DNA of 64,000 nucleotides from Trinickia dinghuensis (GTDB taxonomy: Bacteria; Pseudomonadota; Gammaproteobacteria; Burkholderiales; Burkholderiaceae): positions 124,001 through 188,000 of the forward strand of contig NZ_QRGA01000010.1 of assembly GCF_003367175.1 (NCBI RefSeq). The letters run 5' to 3'. The notes beneath the pieces were generated by a model. The model was not told where the DNA came from. It did no database searches and worked only from the letters and a program-made list of their open reading frames with translations. Shown here in pieces: positions 1 to 8,132 of the stretch. The translations under genes were made by a program, and so were the position numbers. The first letter of the stretch is position 1, and every line of letters begins with the position of its first letter.

Positions 1-628
1 CGAGGTGGGCGTGCTGTCGGTGGCCGCGCCGATCCTGATCCCGGCCGCCGTGGCGCTGTTCAAGCAGCGCTCGCCCACCGCGACGGTCTGCCTGCATGAA
101 GGCACGCTCGACCAGCTCGTGCCGGCCCTGCGCGCGGGCCAGCTCGACATGATCGTCGGGCGCCTGGCTCGCGGGCTCGCGGCGCCCGAATTCACGAGCG
201 AGGCGCTGTTCGACGATCCGACCGTCATCGTGGTCGCGCGCACGCATCCGCTCGCGCGCCGCAAGCGCATCAAATGGGCGGACTTGACCGGCTTGGCGTG
301 GATCGTACCGAGCGCCGGCGCGCCGATGCATCGGCATCTGCTGTCGGTGCTCGAGACGCATGGCGTCGGCACGCCGATCAATACCGTCGAGTCGGTCGTG
401 ATCGACGCCAACGTGAGCATGCTGCAGGCGTACCCGATGCTCGGGCTGCTGCCGCGCTCGCACGCGCGGCATCAAGAGGAGGTGGGCACCTTGAAGATCC
501 TGCCGCTAAGCCTGGGCGCCCCGCTCGGTCCGGTCAGCACGACGTGGCGCATCGATGCCGAGGACACGCCGGCCGCCGCCCTGTTTCGCGCCTGCCTCAG
601 CGATGCGGCCAAGGCCGCGCATCGGTGA
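1..628 (+). CDS. LysR-family transcriptional regulator, C-terminal part (cut by window start)
   Basis: This is the effector-binding domain of a LysR-type regulator; the reading frame is already open at the window edge, so the N-terminal winged helix-turn-helix lies outside. The visible residues show the two-lobed periplasmic-binding-like fold, with the early stretch LRAGQLDMIVGRL and the later turn MLQAYPMLGLLPRS typical of these domains. It runs in the same direction as the MocR regulator 96 bases downstream, but nothing in the window shows its target. The inducer cannot be read from the sequence. The family call is secure, the function is not. Confidence 0.85.
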   Translation, partial: EVGVLSVAAPILIPAAVALFKQRSPTATVCLHEGTLDQLVPALRAGQLDMIVGRLARGLAAPEFTSEALFDDPTVIVVARTHPLARRKRIKWADLTGLAWIVPSAGAPMHRHLLSVLETHGVGTPINTVESVVIDANVSMLQAYPMLGLLPRSHARHQEEVGTLKILPLSLGAPLGPVSTTWRIDAEDTPAAALFRACLSDAAKAAHR

Positions 629-724
629 AGCGATCGCACCCCGCACCGCGTATTCCTATTTATCATGCTCGTACGCAGCGCCTTCGCCAGTCCGATCAAC
701 GCTTGAACACTGAAAGGAGCCGGT

Positions 725-2257
725 ATGCCGAGCCGTACGCCGACCGCCCTATGGGCCCAGCAATTCACGCGGTCGTCGCCGTCGAAGACGAGCCTGCAGG
801 ACCAGATCCGGCAAATGCTCGTCGCCGCGATCCTCGACGGGCAACTGCCGCCCGACGTCGCTCTGCCGTCGAGCCGGGAGTTGGCCGACCAGCTCGGCGT
901 CGCGCGCAACACGGTCGTGCTCGCCTACCAAATGCTCGTCGAAGAAGGCTATCTGATCTCGCGCGAGCGCAGCGGACACTTCGTCAATCCGGAGATGCTC
1001 CGCGGCCTGCCCGGTCTCGGCGCGCCGCCGCCCACGGCACCGCTTGCCGCCGAAGACGATACGGCTGGCCGCCCGATCTGGCGGCAGCGCATCGCGCACC
1101 TGCCGTCGAACCAGCGCAACATCGTCAAGCCCGCGAATTGGCAGCACTGCGAGTTTCCCTTCATCTACGGCCAATTCGACCAGTCGCTCTTTCCGACCAA
1201 CGACTGGCGCGAGTGCTGCATGAAAGCGCTGTCGATCATGGAGATCCGCAACTGGGCGCCCGATCTGATCGAACGCGACGACGAATCGCTGATCCAGCAG
1301 ATCCGCACGCGCGTGCTGCCGCGGCGCGGCGTGTTCGCCATGCCCGACGAAATCGTCATCACGATCGGCTGCCAGCAGGCGCTGTACTTGATCGCCGATT
1401 TGCTGTGCGGCCAAGACACGACGGTCGGGTTCGAGAACCCGGGCTACCCCGATGCGCGCAATATCTTCGAGAACCGCAACGCGCGGTTGCTGCCGCTGCG
1501 TGTCGACAGCAACGGCATCGCGCCGGAGACGGCCGAGGATACGCTCGCGCGCTGCGACTACGTGTACGTGACACCGAGCCACCAGTGTCCGACCACGGCG
1601 ACGATGCCGATCGAACGCCGACGCGCGCTGCTCGAAAGCGCTCAGCGCAACGACTTCGTCATCATCGAGGACGACTACGAAAGCGAGAACACGTTCTCCG
1701 GTACGCCGCATCCCGCGCTGAAAAGCCTCGACGCGGCCGACCGCGTCATTTACGTCGGCAGCTTGACGAAGACGTTCGCCCCCGGCTTGCGGCTCGGCTA
1801 TGTGGTCGGCCCGCGCGAACTCATCCGCGAATTGCGCGCGCTGCGGCGCTTGATGATTCGGCATCCCGTAGGCTACGTCCAACGCGCGTTCGCGACGTTT
1901 CTTGCGCTCGGGCACCACGACGCGCTGCTGCGGCGGCTCGCGCACGCCTACCGCGAACGTGCGCAGGCGCTGATGGCCGCGCTCGACGCGCATCTGCCGC
2001 AAGCGCGCTACGTGCCGATCACAGGCGGCGCCTCGTCATGGGTGGAAGGCCCGGCGTGGCTCGACGCGGAGCGCCTGGCCACCGATGCGCTGGCGGTCGG
2101 CGTGGTGATCGAGCCCGGCGACGTGTTCTTCGCGAACGACGACGACGAAGCGCGGCGCCATTTCCGGATGGGCTTCTCGGCCATCGCGCCGGATCGAATC
2201 GAAGCCGGCGTGCGCGCGCTCGCGCAATGCGTGCGTGCGCAGCAGCGCACCGGCTGA
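725..2257 (+). CDS. MocR/GntR-type regulator with aminotransferase-like domain (TauR-like)
   Basis: This 510-residue protein has an N-terminal GntR winged helix (about residues 20-90, with the motif LPSSRELADQLGVARNTVV) joined to a fold-type I aminotransferase domain. The PLP-binding region is recognisable as IIEDDYESE, and the Schiff-base lysine lies in GSLTKTFAPG near residue 348. MocR proteins sense PLP adducts with amines or amino acids. TauR of alphaproteobacteria belongs to this family and activates taurine genes. Its place at the edge of a taurine island supports a TauR-like role, but that is inference. A good ribosome site (aaggagccggt) precedes the ATG. Confidence 0.85.
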   Translation: MPSRTPTALWAQQFTRSSPSKTSLQDQIRQMLVAAILDGQLPPDVALPSSRELADQLGVARNTVVLAYQMLVEEGYLISRERSGHFVNPEMLRGLPGLGAPPPTAPLAAEDDTAGRPIWRQRIAHLPSNQRNIVKPANWQHCEFPFIYGQFDQSLFPTNDWRECCMKALSIMEIRNWAPDLIERDDESLIQQIRTRVLPRRGVFAMPDEIVITIGCQQALYLIADLLCGQDTTVGFENPGYPDARNIFENRNARLLPLRVDSNGIAPETAEDTLARCDYVYVTPSHQCPTTATMPIERRRALLESAQRNDFVIIEDDYESENTFSGTPHPALKSLDAADRVIYVGSLTKTFAPGLRLGYVVGPRELIRELRALRRLMIRHPVGYVQRAFATFLALGHHDALLRRLAHAYRERAQALMAALDAHLPQARYVPITGGASSWVEGPAWLDAERLATDALAVGVVIEPGDVFFANDDDEARRHFRMGFSAIAPDRIEAGVRALAQCVRAQQRTG

Positions 2258-2283
2258 GACGGGCTTGAATTCTTCAGTTTTTT

Positions 2284-2298
2284 GGAACGATTCGTTCC
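2284..2298. promoter_or_regulatory. 15-bp palindrome, candidate IclR-type operator
   Basis: GGAACGATTCGTTCC has perfect 7-base arms around one central base and lies 70 bases before an iclR gene. Two related sequences lie upstream of xsc at 14310-14324 and 14392-14406. The position suggests autoregulation by the adjacent IclR protein; that is inference. Confidence 0.5.
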
Positions 2299-2368
2299 GT
2301 AGTCGAGCCGATAGGCGGATGGGCGAACTTGTTACGCGCGGGCCTGTGGACGAAAGCCATTCGGTACA

Positions 2369-3154
2369 ATGGCCGCAGTCCACTTTTTCGACACGGCCGT
2401 CATGCTCCCCGCGGATACGCCCACCCTGCGCGCCTTCGCGCTGATCGAACACCTCGTCAACGCGGGCGATGCGATCTCGCTCGCCGATCTCGCGCGCGAC
2501 GTCGATATGCCGAAGGCGTCGCTGCATCGGATGCTGGCTTCGCTCGAAGCCGGTGGGCTCGTCATCCGCGCGCCCGGCCAGAAGAACGCCTATGCGGTCG
2601 GGCCGCGGCTCGCCCGGCTCGGCGTCTCCGTGATGATGCATGCCGGCACGCGCCGGCAACGCCACGCAATCCTCGAGCGTCTCGTTTCCGATCTCGGGGA
2701 AACCTGCAATCTGACGATGCTGCACGATACCGAGGTGGTCTATCTCGATCGGGTCGAGGCAGCGTGGCCGCTCCGGCTCGACCTTAAGCCGGGCTCACGC
2801 GTGCCCGCGTACTGCAGCGCGAGCGGCAAGCTGCTGCTCGCGCAACTGCCGCGCGAGGAGCGCACTGCCCTCGTCCGCACGATGGCGCTCACGCGCCACA
2901 CGCCGAATACGATCTCGGATCCCGAACTGCTCGAAGCCGAACTCGATCGGACGGCGCACAAGGGCGTTGCGATCGATAACGAGGAATACGTGGCCGGCAT
3001 CGTCTGCATCGCCGCGCCGATCGCAGCCGCGGGCGGAACCTGCGTGGCGGCGGTCGCGGTGCATGCGCCCGTCTCCAGAATGCCGCTCTCGAAGCTGCTC
3101 GACAGCGTGCCGCGCCTGCAAGAGGCCGCGCGCAAGCTGTCGAAGACGTTTTGA
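2369..3154 (+). CDS. IclR-family transcriptional regulator
   Basis: The 261-residue protein has an N-terminal helix-turn-helix (about residues 35-67, motif ISLADLARDVDMPKASLHRM) and a C-terminal IclR effector domain with the usual GETCNLTML, VPAYCSASGKLLL and GVAIDNEEYVAGI signatures. It closely resembles the IclR proteins at 9929 and 26982. It is convergent with soeC and lies at the start of the sulfonate island. The shared palindrome seen here and upstream of xsc makes it a candidate regulator of xsc, but this is not proven. No strong ribosome site precedes the chosen ATG; ATG 2402 is an alternative. Confidence 0.88.
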   Translation: MAAVHFFDTAVMLPADTPTLRAFALIEHLVNAGDAISLADLARDVDMPKASLHRMLASLEAGGLVIRAPGQKNAYAVGPRLARLGVSVMMHAGTRRQRHAILERLVSDLGETCNLTMLHDTEVVYLDRVEAAWPLRLDLKPGSRVPAYCSASGKLLLAQLPREERTALVRTMALTRHTPNTISDPELLEAELDRTAHKGVAIDNEEYVAGIVCIAAPIAAAGGTCVAAVAVHAPVSRMPLSKLLDSVPRLQEAARKLSKTF

Positions 3155-3212
3155 GCGAGCGTCTTCAGGTCACGTCACGCCACGCCTTATTACGTACGAT
3201 GCCCACGCTGAT

Positions 3213-4160
3213 TCACGAGGCCCGCTGATAGTAGATATTCTGCGGATGCCGGGCATCGGCGAAGAAGAACCAGCGCTCGGCAATCAGCCCCGCATACTGA
3301 ATCACGAACGCCGCGCCGAGCGCGACCGCCGCCGCAGCCGATCTAGGCGCAAGGGCGCCGGCCCCCGTCAACACGAACGGCACCGCGAACGCGCCGATCA
3401 CGAAGCCGACTTTGACGACCTGCAGCGTCGCGCCGCTCTTGCCGTGAAAGAACTCGCGCGTGTTGAATGCGCTCGCCGTGAAGCCGCGCGATTTCTGCTC
3501 GATCTTCGCGTTGCGAATCCCGGTCGCGCTCTGCACGGTCGACTTCGGCTTGAGGCGCGCGTTCCGCGCCAGCGATGCGAGACGCGTCGCGCAACCCGCC
3601 AGCGTCAACACGCAAGCGCACGCGGCGAGCCAGCCGACGAGCGCGGGCGCGAGCCAGGCGGCACAGGCCGTCGCGAGCGTACAGCCGGACGCGCAGCCGA
3701 GCAGCACGAAGTTCACGAGCGTGAACGGGCTGGCCCATTCCTGCAGGAACCGCATGCACGCATAGATCATGGCGGTGCACACGAACAACGCCACGCTCGC
3801 GGCTGCGGCAAGCACGCCAATCTCGAGCGTGCTGCCGACGCCGGCCCAATGCGCGGCGCCGTATGCCGTCGTGAGCGCCAGAAACACCGGCAACGCGATG
3901 CACTCGCGCGAGAGCCACGACGTGCGCCACATCGCAACCGCGCGCCACGCGCGCTCAGGATGCCCGAGATGGAAAAACGACGCGGCCAGGCCGAGCGTGC
4001 CGAGAACGACGGCCAGCGCCGCCCCGACCACATAGAATGCGGACGGCACGTCTACGCTCACCGCGCGCGAAGCGGCTTCGGACACGACGAGGGTCAGCAA
4101 CAACCCCTGCGCCGCGCCGCATAGCGTCGTGAGAAAAATGACTGAGAAAGCAGGCCGCAT
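3213..4160 (-). CDS. soeC: SoeC: membrane anchor subunit of sulfite dehydrogenase (DmsC/NrfD type)
   Basis: This 315-residue, very hydrophobic protein has about eight membrane segments and the DmsC-type motif FHLGHPERAWRA followed by SWLSRE. It is the quinone-reactive anchor of a complex iron-sulfur molybdoenzyme. It follows soeB by 85 bases in the order soeA-soeB-soeC. A DMSO reductase anchor would look alike; the sulfite assignment comes from the sulfite-producing xsc pathway around it and from the cytoplasmic character of SoeA. The ATG has a good ribosome site (cggagtcccc). A basic, poorly hydrophobic loop at about residues 200-250 separates the last membrane segments. Confidence 0.78.
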   Translation of the reverse strand: MRPAFSVIFLTTLCGAAQGLLLTLVVSEAASRAVSVDVPSAFYVVGAALAVVLGTLGLAASFFHLGHPERAWRAVAMWRTSWLSRECIALPVFLALTTAYGAAHWAGVGSTLEIGVLAAAASVALFVCTAMIYACMRFLQEWASPFTLVNFVLLGCASGCTLATACAAWLAPALVGWLAACACVLTLAGCATRLASLARNARLKPKSTVQSATGIRNAKIEQKSRGFTASAFNTREFFHGKSGATLQVVKVGFVIGAFAVPFVLTGAGALAPRSAAAAVALGAAFVIQYAGLIAERWFFFADARHPQNIYYQRAS

Positions 4161-4221
4161 GGGGACTCCGTAACGCCGATAGGGACTGATGCCGTACTAG
4201 TTCTGTTTTAGCTTCGCGCTT

Positions 4222-4247
4222 CTTCAACCGCGCTTCAACCGCGCTTC
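4222..4247. repeat. 11-bp tandem repeat at the 3' end of soeB
   Basis: The unit cttcaaccgcg occurs twice without gap (4222-4232 and 4233-4243), and a third partial copy runs into the soeB stop codon. It lies in the 85-base soeB-soeC gap. It looks like local slippage and has no evident function. Confidence 0.6.
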
Positions 4248-4986
4248 AGCGATGCACGGCCAATGCCGCGAGATTCACCTCGCCGCGCTCGAACTGCGAT
4301 TCGAGCGTCGCGTCATCCGATGCCGCCGCGCTCCCGCACCCGCCGCTTTTACCGCAGCCGCAAGACGGTTCGGTCTTCACGCGCGGCAGATAATGGTTCG
4401 AAGGCTTCGTGTCCCATTCGGGCATGAGCTGATAGCCGCCGCGTTCGCGGATCGCGCGCGACACATCCGACTGCGGATCGTGAATATCGCCGAAGATCCG
4501 CGCGGACGTCGGGCACGCGAGCACGCACGCGGGCTTGCGATCGCGTTCGGGCAGCGCTTCGTTATAGATCCGGTCGGAGCAGAGCGTGCACTTCGTCATC
4601 TCCTTGCGGCCTTCGTCAAGTTCGCGCGCGCCGTACGGGCAGGCCCACGCGCAATACTTGCAGCCGATGCACTTGTCGTAGTCGACGAGCACGAGGCCGT
4701 CCGACTTGCGCTTGTAGCTCGCGCCGGTCGGACACACGGGCACGCACGGCGGATCCTCGCAATGCAGGCACGATTTCGGAAAATGAATCGTGTCGGTCAT
4801 CGGGAAAACGCCCGCTTCGTAAGTCTGCACGCGATTGAAGAACGTGCCCGACGGATCGTCGTCGTAGGGGCGAATGTCGGTCAGGCTGCCCGCCTCTCCC
4901 GACGTATTCCATTCCTTGCAGCTCGTCACGCACGCATGGCAACCCACACAGACGTTTAGGTCGATGACCAGGGCCATCTGAGTCAT
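4246..4986 (-). CDS. soeB: SoeB: four-cluster iron-sulfur subunit of sulfite dehydrogenase
   Basis: This 246-residue ferredoxin-like electron-transfer subunit carries four cysteine groups for [4Fe-4S] clusters: CVGCHACVTSC near residue 13, CLHCEDPPCVPVCP, CIGCKYCAWACP and CTLCSDRIYNE with a later CVLACP. This is the DmsB/PhsB/SoeB pattern, and the protein wires the molybdenum subunit to the membrane anchor. Its ATG overlaps the soeA stop (ATGA), so the two are translationally coupled. An extra cysteine- and glycine-rich patch (CGCGKSGGCG, about residues 208-217) follows the core and is not needed for the four standard clusters. There is no signal peptide, consistent with a cytoplasmic complex. 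Confidence 0.85.
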   Translation of the reverse strand: MTQMALVIDLNVCVGCHACVTSCKEWNTSGEAGSLTDIRPYDDDPSGTFFNRVQTYEAGVFPMTDTIHFPKSCLHCEDPPCVPVCPTGASYKRKSDGLVLVDYDKCIGCKYCAWACPYGARELDEGRKEMTKCTLCSDRIYNEALPERDRKPACVLACPTSARIFGDIHDPQSDVSRAIRERGGYQLMPEWDTKPSNHYLPRVKTEPSCGCGKSGGCGSAAASDDATLESQFERGEVNLAALAVHR

Positions 4987-7943
4987 TGTTCATCTCCTGC
5001 TTGGCTTACGGAATCGCCCTGCCCGCCAGCGAATGCGCTCGCCTTGCGCAGCCGCGCCGCGAACTCGCCCTTGCCGGCGAAATAGGCCTGCACGCGCTGC
5101 AACACGCTCGTCGAACCGGGCATCGGCTGCATCGGCGCGAATTGCGGCAGCGTCGTCGACGCATCGGCCTCGGCTCGATAAATCCGCACGCGAACGTCGT
5201 ACCAGCCGGCCTGGCCCGTGATCGGATCGGAATTGGACATCCGCTCGCCCGCTCGCGTGTCGCTCGGCAGTTCGTCCGCGATAACATGGTTCAGCAGAAA
5301 GCCGCGTTGAGACTCGCCCGCATTCGGCCCGAGATTCCATGCGCCGGCCGCCTTGCCGATCGCATTCCAGGTCCAGACCGTGCCGGGCTCCACCGCCTCG
5401 CTATAACGCGCGCGGCAGCGCACCTTGCCCCAAGGCGACTCGACATAGATCCACCCGCCGTCCTCGATACCCTCTTTCGCGGCCATCGCGGGATTCACGA
5501 ACAGATGGTTCTCGCCGTGAATTTGGCGCAGCCACGCGTTTTGCGAATCCCACGAGTGGTACATCGCCATCGGCCGCTGCGTGATTGCCGCGAGCGGATA
5601 GTGGTTCAGATCGGTCACGTCCTGTTCGAGCGGCGGATACCAGAACGGCAGCGGATCGAAATACCGCTCGATCCGCGCGCGCAAATGGTCCGGCGGCTGC
5701 CGCCCTTGCGTCTTGCCTTGCGCGGCGAGACGGAACGTCTGCATCGCCTCCGAATAGAGCTGGATGACGATCGGCACGCCGTACTTGCGCAGCCCGTTCC
5801 CGGTGGCCCATTCCATGTACGGGCCGTTGCAGTTGCGCATGTACTGCAGCGGCTCCGGCAAGTGATGGTGGTACACGCAGTTGTTCTTCGCGTACTGCTC
5901 CCACTGATTCGGATTCGGCTCGCCGACGACGGCCTTGGTGCCGTCCTTGCCGCGCCAGCCGATCAGAAAGCCCGTACCCGAATCGGGCGCGGTCTGGAAG
6001 TTGACGATGAAGTCCGGATAATCGCGATACTTGCGTTTGCCGTCGGCCGTCGTGAAAGCCGGAAACTTAAGACGGCTCGCGAGTTCGATCAGCACTTCCT
6101 GGAACGGCTTGCACTCGCCCGTCGGCGGCACCACGGGCACCCGCACCGAATCGACGGGGCCGTCGAATTCGGAGATCGGGCGATCGAGCATCGACATCAC
6201 GTCGTGGCGCTCGAGATAGGTCGTATCCGGCAGGATCAAATCGGCGAAGGCGGTCATCTCCGATTCGAACGCATCGCAAACGACCAGGAACGGAATCTTG
6301 TATTCGCCGTCCTCGCGCTTGTCGACGAGCATCTTGCGCACTTGCACCGGATTCATCGACGAATTCCACGCCATGTTCGCCATGAAGATCATGAGCGTGT
6401 CGATCGGATAGGGATCGCCGCGCCAGGCGTTCGTGATGACCGAATGCATGAGGCCATGCACCGCGAGCGGATATTCCCACGAGAACGCTTTATCGATGCG
6501 CGCGGGAGAGCCGTCCTCGTGGATGAAGAGATCCGAGGGCGCGGCGGGCCAGCCGAGCGGACCCGTCGCGAGCGGCGTGTTCGGCTTGACGACGGCGGGA
6601 TCGTTCGGCGGTTTAGCCGACGGCGGGGCCGCGCGGGGGTACGGCGCCTTATGGCGGAAGCCGCCCGGCCGGTCGATCGTGCCGAGCAGCGACATGAGCA
6701 CGGCCATCGCACGGATGGTCTGAAAGCCGTTCGAATGGGCCGCGAGCCCGCGCATCGCATGGAACGCGATCGGCGCGCCTTCGACCGTATCGTGCGTCTT
6801 GCCCCAGGAATCGGTCCACTGAATCGGCAGCACGATCCGCTGCTCGCGCACGGCCGTCGCCATTTCGCGCGCGATGCGCTCGATGACGTCGGCCGCGATA
6901 CCGGTGATCTCGGCCGCCCATTGCGGCGTGCAATGCGCGACTTGTTCGCGCAGCAAGGCGAACGACGGTGCGACGGGCGTGCCGTCTTCGAGCACGTAGC
7001 GCCCGTCGAGCGCGGGCTCAGCGTCTTGCGCGTGATTGACCACCGCGCGATTCGTGCGCGTATCCCACCAGAGATGATTCTGCGGAAACAGCGCGTTCAC
7101 TTCGGGCGCATCGGGATCGCGGACGAACAGGCCGAACGTGTCGCTTCTCTCCCGCAAATCCACAAGTTCGCCCGCGTTCGTGAAGCGTTCGACGAAGTCA
7201 CGATCGTAGGCGTCATGCTCGATCAACTCCCGGATCAGCGCCATGAATAGGGCACCGTCGGTGCCGGGGCGAATCGGGATCCATTCGTCGGCGATGGCCG
7301 CGTAGCCCGTGCGTACCGGATTGATGGCGATGAAGCGCCCCCCGGCCCGCTTGAATTTCGACAAGGCGATCTTCAGCGGATTCGAGTGATGATCCTCGGC
7401 CGTGCCGATCATGAAAAACAGCCGCGCGTTGTCGAGGTCCGGGCCGCCGAATTCCCAAAACGAGCCGCCGATCGTATAGATCATGCCGGCCGCCATGTTC
7501 GCCGAGCAAAAGCCGCCGTGCGCCGCGTAGTTCGGCGTGCCGTACTGTTTCGCGAACAGACCGGTCAAGGCTTGCATCTGGTCGCGGCCCGTGAAGAGCG
7601 CGAACTTCTTCGGGTCGGTCGCACGCAGATGCCCGAGACGCTTCTCGAGCATGTCGAACGCGACGTCCCAGGACACCGGTTCGAACTGAGCCTCCCCGCG
7701 TTCGGCCCCCTGCTTGCGCAGCAGCGGGCGCGTGAGCCGCGCCGGCGAGTACTGCTTCATGATCCCCGACGAACCCTTCGCGCAAATCACGCCTTGGTTC
7801 AGCGGATGCTCGGGATTGCCGTCGATGTAGCGTACTTCGCCATCGCGCAAATGCACTCGAATCCCGCAACGGCATGCGCACATGTAGCAAGTCGTCGTCT
7901 TGATCTCGAGTTTTTCGTTTTGTGTGCGCGCCTGATGTTCCAT
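4983..7943 (-). CDS. soeA: SoeA: molybdopterin subunit of cytoplasmic sulfite dehydrogenase
   Basis: This 986-residue member of the DMSO reductase superfamily has an N-terminal [4Fe-4S] motif (CYMCACRC followed by VICAKG) and then the bis-MGD molybdenum domains. No twin-arginine signal precedes the cysteines, so the enzyme should stay in the cytoplasm as known SoeA does. SoeABC oxidises sulfite to sulfate and passes electrons to quinone. Here it would remove the sulfite released by Xsc. The start at 7943 was chosen over an upstream one because a strong ribosome site (gaggaaggacg) precedes it. The gene follows tauY in the same direction with a 189-base gap. A thiosulfate, polysulfide or DMSO reductase is the alternative if context is ignored. 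Confidence 0.82.
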   Translation of the reverse strand: MEHQARTQNEKLEIKTTTCYMCACRCGIRVHLRDGEVRYIDGNPEHPLNQGVICAKGSSGIMKQYSPARLTRPLLRKQGAERGEAQFEPVSWDVAFDMLEKRLGHLRATDPKKFALFTGRDQMQALTGLFAKQYGTPNYAAHGGFCSANMAAGMIYTIGGSFWEFGGPDLDNARLFFMIGTAEDHHSNPLKIALSKFKRAGGRFIAINPVRTGYAAIADEWIPIRPGTDGALFMALIRELIEHDAYDRDFVERFTNAGELVDLRERSDTFGLFVRDPDAPEVNALFPQNHLWWDTRTNRAVVNHAQDAEPALDGRYVLEDGTPVAPSFALLREQVAHCTPQWAAEITGIAADVIERIAREMATAVREQRIVLPIQWTDSWGKTHDTVEGAPIAFHAMRGLAAHSNGFQTIRAMAVLMSLLGTIDRPGGFRHKAPYPRAAPPSAKPPNDPAVVKPNTPLATGPLGWPAAPSDLFIHEDGSPARIDKAFSWEYPLAVHGLMHSVITNAWRGDPYPIDTLMIFMANMAWNSSMNPVQVRKMLVDKREDGEYKIPFLVVCDAFESEMTAFADLILPDTTYLERHDVMSMLDRPISEFDGPVDSVRVPVVPPTGECKPFQEVLIELASRLKFPAFTTADGKRKYRDYPDFIVNFQTAPDSGTGFLIGWRGKDGTKAVVGEPNPNQWEQYAKNNCVYHHHLPEPLQYMRNCNGPYMEWATGNGLRKYGVPIVIQLYSEAMQTFRLAAQGKTQGRQPPDHLRARIERYFDPLPFWYPPLEQDVTDLNHYPLAAITQRPMAMYHSWDSQNAWLRQIHGENHLFVNPAMAAKEGIEDGGWIYVESPWGKVRCRARYSEAVEPGTVWTWNAIGKAAGAWNLGPNAGESQRGFLLNHVIADELPSDTRAGERMSNSDPITGQAGWYDVRVRIYRAEADASTTLPQFAPMQPMPGSTSVLQRVQAYFAGKGEFAARLRKASAFAGGQGDSVSQAGDEQ

Positions 7944-8071
7944 CGTCCTTCCTCGCTCGCGGATGACGTCGCCCGAACCTCGGTAAGACGCGGGCCGCAA
8001 ATCCGCAGTTCATTCGGTACGGCTATGCTACGTGCGACTCGATCCGGTAAAAAGTCGCATTCCATGATCGA

Positions 8072-8094
8072 AACTATCGGCCGCCGCGATAGTT
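8072..8094. repeat. inverted repeat between tauY and soeA
   Basis: The arms aactatcg and cgatagtt (8 bases, perfect) flank a 7-base GC-rich spacer. It lies 128 bases before the soeA start. It could be an intercistronic hairpin that sets the tauY to soeA expression ratio, or an operator. It lacks a T-run, so a standard terminator is unlikely. Confidence 0.4.
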
Positions 8095-8132
8095 GGCCGC
8101 ACCGGTTCAGCGCCTCGATTCGAAGGTTCGGT

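Noticed and set aside
274-2268. 664-codon plus-strand frame across the LysR tail and MocR gene
   Set aside because: Arginine- and alanine-rich composition without domains; it is an out-of-frame reading of two recognisable genes.
4986-7250. 754-codon plus-strand frame opposite soeA
   Set aside because: Antisense reading of a strongly conserved molybdoenzyme; no ribosome site or family features.
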